This document shows positions 6,002 to 9,585 of a stretch of 9,585 bases of DNA, piece by piece; positions within the stretch are counted from its first letter, which is position 1, and each line of letters opens with the position of its first letter. The DNA lies in the NCBI GenBank assembly GCA_012838685.1, contig DUOU01000030.1, positions 1 to 9,585 of the forward strand. Reading direction: 5' to 3'. The translations under genes and the position numbers were made by a program. The notes under the pieces are model-generated. The model ran no database searches. It saw only the letters and a list, made by a program, of their open reading frames with translations, and was not told the DNA's origin. The stretch comes from Bacteroidota bacterium. GTDB lineage: Bacteria; Bacteroidota; Bacteroidia; Bacteroidales; VadinHA17.

Positions 6002-7951
6002 TTAAAGTAAGATCCTGTTTCCCATTTTTTTTGAAATAATTTTCTTCACCTGCTTAAGTTCATGGTCTTTTCGTTGAAGAAACAGCACTTTCTCCTCATC
6101 TCCCGCGGCCACGGCAGCTTTGAGCTCTTCCAACAGTTCTTTTATTTTACTGTTTATCTTATCAGCCTTGAATTTCAGTATCACATCATCAACAATATGG
6201 AGTAATTTGGTCTCTTCTGTCTCCACATAGGTCTGTTTGGAGCTCCAAATTTTACTTAAGGGCTCGGAATCGGAAAGCAGATCGGCTGAAATTTTTGATA
6301 TCTCTGGATCGCCGTGCTTCACAAAAAACAGATCTTCAATGATATTGCCCTGTTCATGCGCGAATTTAAACTCATCGAAAATCTGTTTAAAATTCGCGTT
6401 TTCAAAGTCCAGTTCATCAGACACTATTTCAGATACAATATGGTCCGCCACCGATATAATTTCTTCGCTACCCTCCTCCTTGTTCAATATTCTTTGGTAT
6501 TCTACCGTACCATATTTAAGAAGCAATCTGATAATCTCTTTTTCAGATGGCAGATCGCCTTTTTGTGTAACATCCCGGGTTTTAATTTCAGGTGGTGAGA
6601 CCGGGAGAAACTTAGAATCAGGATATTTGTTCCTATCTTGAAAGACCTTTTGTCGCCTTAGCCTGTTTACCTCATTGTACAGGATCTCCTCCGGGATATC
6701 CAAAAGAAGGCTACACTCCTTGATGTAGATCGTTCTGGGTATCGTATCGGGTATAACAGTTATAGATTTTACTATTTCCTTGATAACATTTGCCTTTTCA
6801 AGAGGATCATCGCCGCTATCTTTAAGAAGCAGATTGGTTTTGAATTTGATAAAATCAACCTCATTGTTCCCGAGAAATGCTATAAAATCTTCGTTTGAGA
6901 TTTTTTTGGAATAGGAGTCGGGATCCTCGCCTTCCGGCAAGAGCACTATCTTTATGTTCAAACCCTCTTCAAGCACAATATCAATACCCCTCATAGAGGC
7001 TTTTATCCCGGCCTCATCGCCATCATATAAAATTGTTATGTTGGGGGTGAATCTCTTTATTAACCGCACCTGTTCCCGGGTAAGCGAGGTTCCTGAGGAG
7101 GCAACCACATTTTCGACTCCGGCCTCATGAAGCGACATTACATCCGTGTAACCCTCAACCAGATAACATTTCTCAAATTGGCCTATCGCTCTTCGAGCAT
7201 GATAAATACCATACAAAATCCTGCTTTTATGGTAAATTTCAGACTCAGGAGAGTTAAGATACTTGGCGGTTTTCGCATCCTTTTTAAGTACCCTGCCCCC
7301 AAAGCCGAGAATCTGGCCTGACAGGGAGTGTATCGGAAAAATGACCCTTCCCCTGAACCTGTCGAACAGCATGTTATTTTCATTTTCTATTGAAAGGCCT
7401 GTTTTTATCAGATACATTTTGTCATATCCCGCGTTTATGGCGGTTTGGGTAAAAGCATCCCATTTATCCATGCAATAACCGACTTCGAACTTTTTTAACG
7501 TATCCTGCCGGAAACCCCGTTCTTTGAAATAGGAGAGGCCAATAGCCACGCCTTCTTCGGTTTGGAAAAGGTTCTCCTGAAAATTTTTTGAAGCGAATTG
7601 GGAGAGAACCATCATACTCTCTCTCTCGTTCTGCCTGGCGCCCTCTTCGGGGGTCATCTCTCTTTCAACGACATCTATATGATATTTTGCCGCCAGAAAC
7701 CTAAGGGCTTCCGGATACGACAACCTCTCATGCTCCATGATAAAGTTCACCGAATTGCCCGCTTTTCCGCAACCAAAACATTTAAAGATTCCTTTTGAGG
7801 GAGAAACCGTGAAAGAGGGTGTCTTTTCGTTGTGAAAAGGGCATAAACCAAGATAATTCGCCCCCCTTTTTTTGAGCAGCACAAAATCCTGGATAACCTC
7901 AACAATATCGGCCGCATCAATAATTCTATCTATAGTCGAACGATCAATCAT
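6002..7951 (-). CDS. dnaG: DNA primase
   Basis: Makes the RNA primers for DNA replication, working with the DnaB helicase at the fork. The protein has 649 residues; E. coli DnaG has 581, and the extra length is usual in Bacteroidota. The N-terminal CHC2 zinc-binding domain has Cys37, His40, Cys58 and Cys61 (CPFH, CFGC). The catalytic core follows from about 110, with the basic RFRGRVIFPI segment at 198-207. The Toprim metal site has Glu266 in EGYTD and Asp310/Asp312 in YDGDEAG, then GEDPDSY at 341-347. Residues from about 470 onward are the diverged C-terminal DnaB-binding region, helical and rich in Glu and Lys. ATG 7951 gives the standard N terminus (IDRSTIDRIIDAADIVEVI). All expected catalytic residues are present. 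It is divergent from the sir2 gene and is not in the rpsU-dnaG-rpoD arrangement of proteobacteria. Confidence 0.98.
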   Translation of the reverse strand: MIDRSTIDRIIDAADIVEVIQDFVLLKKRGANYLGLCPFHNEKTPSFTVSPSKGIFKCFGCGKAGNSVNFIMEHERLSYPEALRFLAAKYHIDVVEREMTPEEGARQNERESMMVLSQFASKNFQENLFQTEEGVAIGLSYFKERGFRQDTLKKFEVGYCMDKWDAFTQTAINAGYDKMYLIKTGLSIENENNMLFDRFRGRVIFPIHSLSGQILGFGGRVLKKDAKTAKYLNSPESEIYHKSRILYGIYHARRAIGQFEKCYLVEGYTDVMSLHEAGVENVVASSGTSLTREQVRLIKRFTPNITILYDGDEAGIKASMRGIDIVLEEGLNIKIVLLPEGEDPDSYSKKISNEDFIAFLGNNEVDFIKFKTNLLLKDSGDDPLEKANVIKEIVKSITVIPDTIPRTIYIKECSLLLDIPEEILYNEVNRLRRQKVFQDRNKYPDSKFLPVSPPEIKTRDVTQKGDLPSEKEIIRLLLKYGTVEYQRILNKEEGSEEIISVADHIVSEIVSDELDFENANFKQIFDEFKFAHEQGNIIEDLFFVKHGDPEISKISADLLSDSEPLSKIWSSKQTYVETEETKLLHIVDDVILKFKADKINSKIKELLEELKAAVAAGDEEKVLFLQRKDHELKQVKKIISKKMGNRILL

Positions 7952-7955
7952 TTTT

Positions 7956-7963
7956 CAAATATA
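7956..7963 (-). promoter_or_regulatory. Perfect -7-like element just before dnaG
   Basis: On the minus strand TATATTTG (7963-7956) is a perfect match to TAnnTTTG, and only AAAA separates it from the dnaG ATG. No TTG lies at the expected -33 distance. If used, it would give an almost leaderless mRNA. It may equally be chance in A/T-rich sequence, with the real start further upstream. Confidence 0.25.
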
Positions 7964-8078
7964 GGGTAAATGGTGAAAATATTTGTCACCGCCGAGACCA
8001 AATTTTCCGGTTTGATTTTTTTATCATTATCTTATGAAGGGTCATTTATAGTTGTATTTTTACGAAGATATTACGCTC

Positions 8079-8094
8079 ACGACAATGTTGTCGT
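8079..8094. promoter_or_regulatory. Perfect 7-bp dyad, possible operator
   Basis: ACGACAA (8079-8085) and TTGTCGT (8088-8094) are perfect inverted copies separated by TG. The site is 38 bases upstream of the sir2 start, in the region shared with dnaG. Two bases are too few for an RNA loop without losing the inner pairs, so a binding site for a dimeric regulator is more likely than a hairpin. I could not identify a standard promoter for the plus strand around it. Confidence 0.4.
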
Positions 8095-8132
8095 TTAGCC
8101 ATAAGGTAGAAGAATTTTAAATTTTAATAGCA

Positions 8133-8816
8133 ATGGATATAGTTGTATTAACAGGCGCTGGTATGAGCTCTGAAAGTGGGCTAAAGACATTTCGCGACAC
8201 AGATGGTTTGTGGGAGGGGTTTAATGTTGATGATGTCGCTTCGGCTGAAGGATGGGAAAGAGACAAAAAAATGGTATTGGATTTTTATAACAATCTTAGA
8301 AGCCAGCTTGAGGAGGCGGAACCAAATGAAGGGCATTATGGTTTGGCGGCTCTTGAGAAACATTTTAATGTGGAGATCATAACTCAAAATGTGGACAACC
8401 TCCATGAAAGAGCCGGGAGCAAGAAAGTGCTGCATCTGCATGGAGAATTGACAAAGGTCAGGAGCACGATCGACGATTCTCTTGTTTATGATATTGGATA
8501 TGGTAAAATCTCTTTGGGAGATAAATGTGGAAAGGGGAGCCAGCTAAGGCCCCATATCGTTTTTTTTGGAGAACCCGTTCCAAATCTTCAGAAAGCAATT
8601 GAGATTACCTCCAAAGCCGACATATTTCTTGTCATAGGATCTTCTTTGAATGTCTATCCGGCTGCCGGATTGATAAGTTATGCGCCTGAAGAGGCGGAAC
8701 TTTTTCTGATAGACCCCAAAAATGTTTCAATACCCTCTGGAAGGTATGTGAACGTTATATCTATGTTGGCTTCGGAAGGGGTCAAAGAATTCACGAAGAT
8801 AATTATGAACAAATAG
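8133..8816 (+). CDS. cobB: NAD-dependent protein deacylase, Sir2 family (CobB/SIRT5-like)
   Basis: Removes acyl groups from lysines, consuming NAD+ and releasing nicotinamide and O-acyl-ADP-ribose. In 227 residues it has the full NAD-binding set: GAGMSSESGL (8-17), TFRD (19-22), TQNVDNLHERAGS (84-96), the catalytic His103 in LHLHGEL, and GSSLNVYPAAGL (169-180). The small zinc module is replaced: between about 107 and 140 there is one Cys (132) instead of four. That is a pattern I associate with Bacteroidota homologues. The acyl-pocket motif is FYNNLRSQL (51-59). Against CobB's FYNARRRQL the Tyr is kept (52), but the conserved Arg is Leu55, with Arg56 shifted by one. The acyl preference is therefore uncertain. 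ATG 8133 gives the expected short N terminus. It heads a likely operon, with ubiX nine bases downstream. Confidence 0.93.
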   Translation: MDIVVLTGAGMSSESGLKTFRDTDGLWEGFNVDDVASAEGWERDKKMVLDFYNNLRSQLEEAEPNEGHYGLAALEKHFNVEIITQNVDNLHERAGSKKVLHLHGELTKVRSTIDDSLVYDIGYGKISLGDKCGKGSQLRPHIVFFGEPVPNLQKAIEITSKADIFLVIGSSLNVYPAAGLISYAPEEAELFLIDPKNVSIPSGRYVNVISMLASEGVKEFTKIIMNK

Positions 8817-8825
8817 GGTTTAAGA

Positions 8826-9389
8826 ATGAGAAGAATAGTCGTTGCCATAACCGGTGCGAGCGGCTCCATTTATGGGCAAACCCTTTTGAGGGAATTGGTT
8901 AAGTTGGAAGATAAGATCAAGTCAGTTGCTGTTGTGATCACTGATAACGCAAAATCGATCAACAACTGTGAAACAAATTCCGAATTTGTTTTGGAGGGGA
9001 TAGCAAAAGAGTATGACAATAAAGATTTTATGGCTCCCTTTGCCTCGGGTTCAAGCAGTTATGATACTATGATAATATGTCCCGCTTCAATGGGAGTTAT
9101 TGGAAGGATAGCGCACGGATTTTCGAACGACTTGGTTACAAGGGCAGCGGATGTGATGTTGAAAGAAAAAAGGAAACTGATAATTGTACCCAGGGAGACA
9201 CCATATAACTTGGTCCATATCAGGAATATGGAGACATTGATCTTGGCGGGAGCGGTAATTTGTCCGGCTACTCCCTCTTTCTATTCGAAGCCTGAAACGA
9301 TAGACGACCTGGTTATGACCGTTGTTGGAAGGATAATGTCGTTGGCCGACATCGATCCCAAAACTTTTAAATGGGGAGAAAATGATTGA
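8826..9389 (+). CDS. ubiX: UbiX-family flavin prenyltransferase
   Basis: Transfers a dimethylallyl group to reduced FMN, making the prenyl-FMN cofactor of UbiD-type decarboxylases. This serves quinone or aromatic-acid metabolism. The length of 187 residues is typical. The N-terminal Rossmann-like strand ends in TGASGS (9-14), which holds the FMN phosphate. The family landmarks follow in order: CPASMG (85-90), HGFSNDLVTRAADVMLKE (97-114), VPRETP (121-126) and CPATPSFYSKP (146-156). All are intact. The start is ATG 8826, in phase with the family N terminus and nine bases after the sir2 stop, with only a weak ribosome site. Its stop overlaps the start of the following gene by eight bases, a strong sign of translational coupling. 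No ubiD is in the window. Dodecameric homologues of the same fold (e.g. EpiD) lack this motif set, so UbiX is preferred. Confidence 0.95.
   Translation: MRRIVVAITGASGSIYGQTLLRELVKLEDKIKSVAVVITDNAKSINNCETNSEFVLEGIAKEYDNKDFMAPFASGSSSYDTMIICPASMGVIGRIAHGFSNDLVTRAADVMLKEKRKLIIVPRETPYNLVHIRNMETLILAGAVICPATPSFYSKPETIDDLVMTVVGRIMSLADIDPKTFKWGEND
9373..9389 (+). promoter_or_regulatory. ubiX/yhbP-like overlap with ribosome-binding site
   Basis: GGGGAG (9373-9378) is a good Shine-Dalgarno-like sequence, three bases before ATG 9382. The spacing is shorter than ideal. ATGATTGA holds the start of the next gene and, in another frame, the TGA stop of ubiX. Such an overlap usually means that ribosomes finishing ubiX start the next gene. 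Confidence 0.6.
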
Positions 9390-9585
9390 CAAACGAATAG
9401 TAGATTTTATAAAAGAGCATCATGTGTTGACTATTGCCACCTCCATTGACAACAAGCCCTGGTGCGCGAGCTGTTTTTATGCCTTAATTGAAGAGGAGGA
9501 GGCTTTGGTTTTTACCTCCGATGGGGAGACCCGTCATGGATCAAATTTCGTCGAAAATCCGAATGTAGCCGGTACTATCGCGTTG
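9382..9585 (+). CDS. YhbP/UPF0306-like protein, split-barrel flavin-binding fold (3' end cut)
   Basis: The first 68 residues of a protein that continues beyond the window. The pattern HHVLTIAT (13-20), KPWCASCFYAL (25-35), LVFTSDGETRHGSNF (42-56) and NPNVAGTIAL (59-68) matches the N-terminal half of the pyridoxamine-5'-phosphate-oxidase-like split barrel. The PWCAS.FY and TRH elements point specifically to the YhbP (UPF0306) branch. Members of this fold usually bind FMN or a related flavin, but the reaction of this branch is not established. The start is set by the overlap with ubiX and a Shine-Dalgarno-like GGGGAG. Co-location with the enzyme that modifies FMN makes a flavin-related role plausible, which is inference. 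The rest of the protein, including any dimer or flavin contacts in the second half, cannot be seen. Confidence 0.82.
   Translation, partial: MIDKRIVDFIKEHHVLTIATSIDNKPWCASCFYALIEEEEALVFTSDGETRHGSNFVENPNVAGTIAL

Noticed and set aside
6237..6641. Open frame of 134 codons on the plus strand inside dnaG
   Set aside because: It is antisense to the C-terminal part of a complete primase and Ser-rich, as expected from the reverse of Glu- and Asp-rich codons.
8401..8560. Sir2 zinc cysteines lost through mutation or sequencing error
   Set aside because: The frame is intact and the replacement segment (SLVYDIGYGKISLGDKCGKGSQLRPH) is well formed; a zinc-less version is, as I recall, usual in Bacteroidota homologues.
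1..9585. CRISPR array, tRNA, rRNA, transposase or phage genes
   Set aside because: I saw no regularly spaced repeats, no cloverleaf-like sequence and no recombinase or phage motif in any frame.

Overview
The window looks like an ordinary chromosomal stretch of a Bacteroidota bacterium, probably Bacteroidales or a related marine/anaerobic order. Four points support this. rnc is followed by a gene that fits the Bacteroidota-restricted IPExxxVDY family. Several candidate promoters follow the Bacteroidota pattern (TTG, about 19 nt, TAnnTTTG) rather than the sigma70 pattern. Shine-Dalgarno sequences are mostly weak or absent. The Sir2 protein is of the zinc-cysteine-less type I associate with this phylum. 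The organism assignment is inference from gene content, not a database match.

Layout. (1) 1-1180, plus strand: the 3' part of rnc (RNase III, cut by the window edge), an IPExxxVDY-like gene and a clear intrinsic terminator. (2) 1181-1511: an AT-rich gap with CTAAC-type repeats, a six-codon mini-ORF and a terminator-like hairpin, then a candidate promoter. (3) 1512-3399, plus strand: a two-gene unit of a DUF4197 lipoprotein and a GNAT-like protein that may have two acetyltransferase folds. It ends in a terminator shared with the convergent gene. (4) 3433-5858, minus strand: a HlyD/RND-type periplasmic adaptor with a glycine-rich insert, and an unrecognised lipoprotein. Each has its own candidate promoter. 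(5) 6002-7951, minus strand: full-length dnaG (DNA primase). (6) 7952-8132: a divergent promoter region with a 7-bp dyad. (7) 8133 to the end, plus strand: a tight cluster of a Sir2 deacylase, UbiX flavin prenyltransferase and a YhbP-like (UPF0306) flavin-binding-fold protein cut by the right edge.

How the genes work together. rnc and dnaG are housekeeping genes for RNA processing and replication. The two lipoproteins and the periplasmic adaptor belong to the cell envelope. The sir2-ubiX-yhbP cluster joins an NAD+-consuming enzyme, the enzyme that makes prenylated FMN, and a protein of a predicted flavin-binding fold. No UbiD decarboxylase, the usual user of prenyl-FMN, lies in the window.

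I found no CRISPR array, transposase, phage gene, rRNA or tRNA, and no clear new defence or mobile system. The points most worth checking are the altered acyl-pocket arginine in the Sir2 protein, the sir2-ubiX-yhbP arrangement, the dyad upstream of sir2, and the possible small RNA or leader at about 1181-1282.
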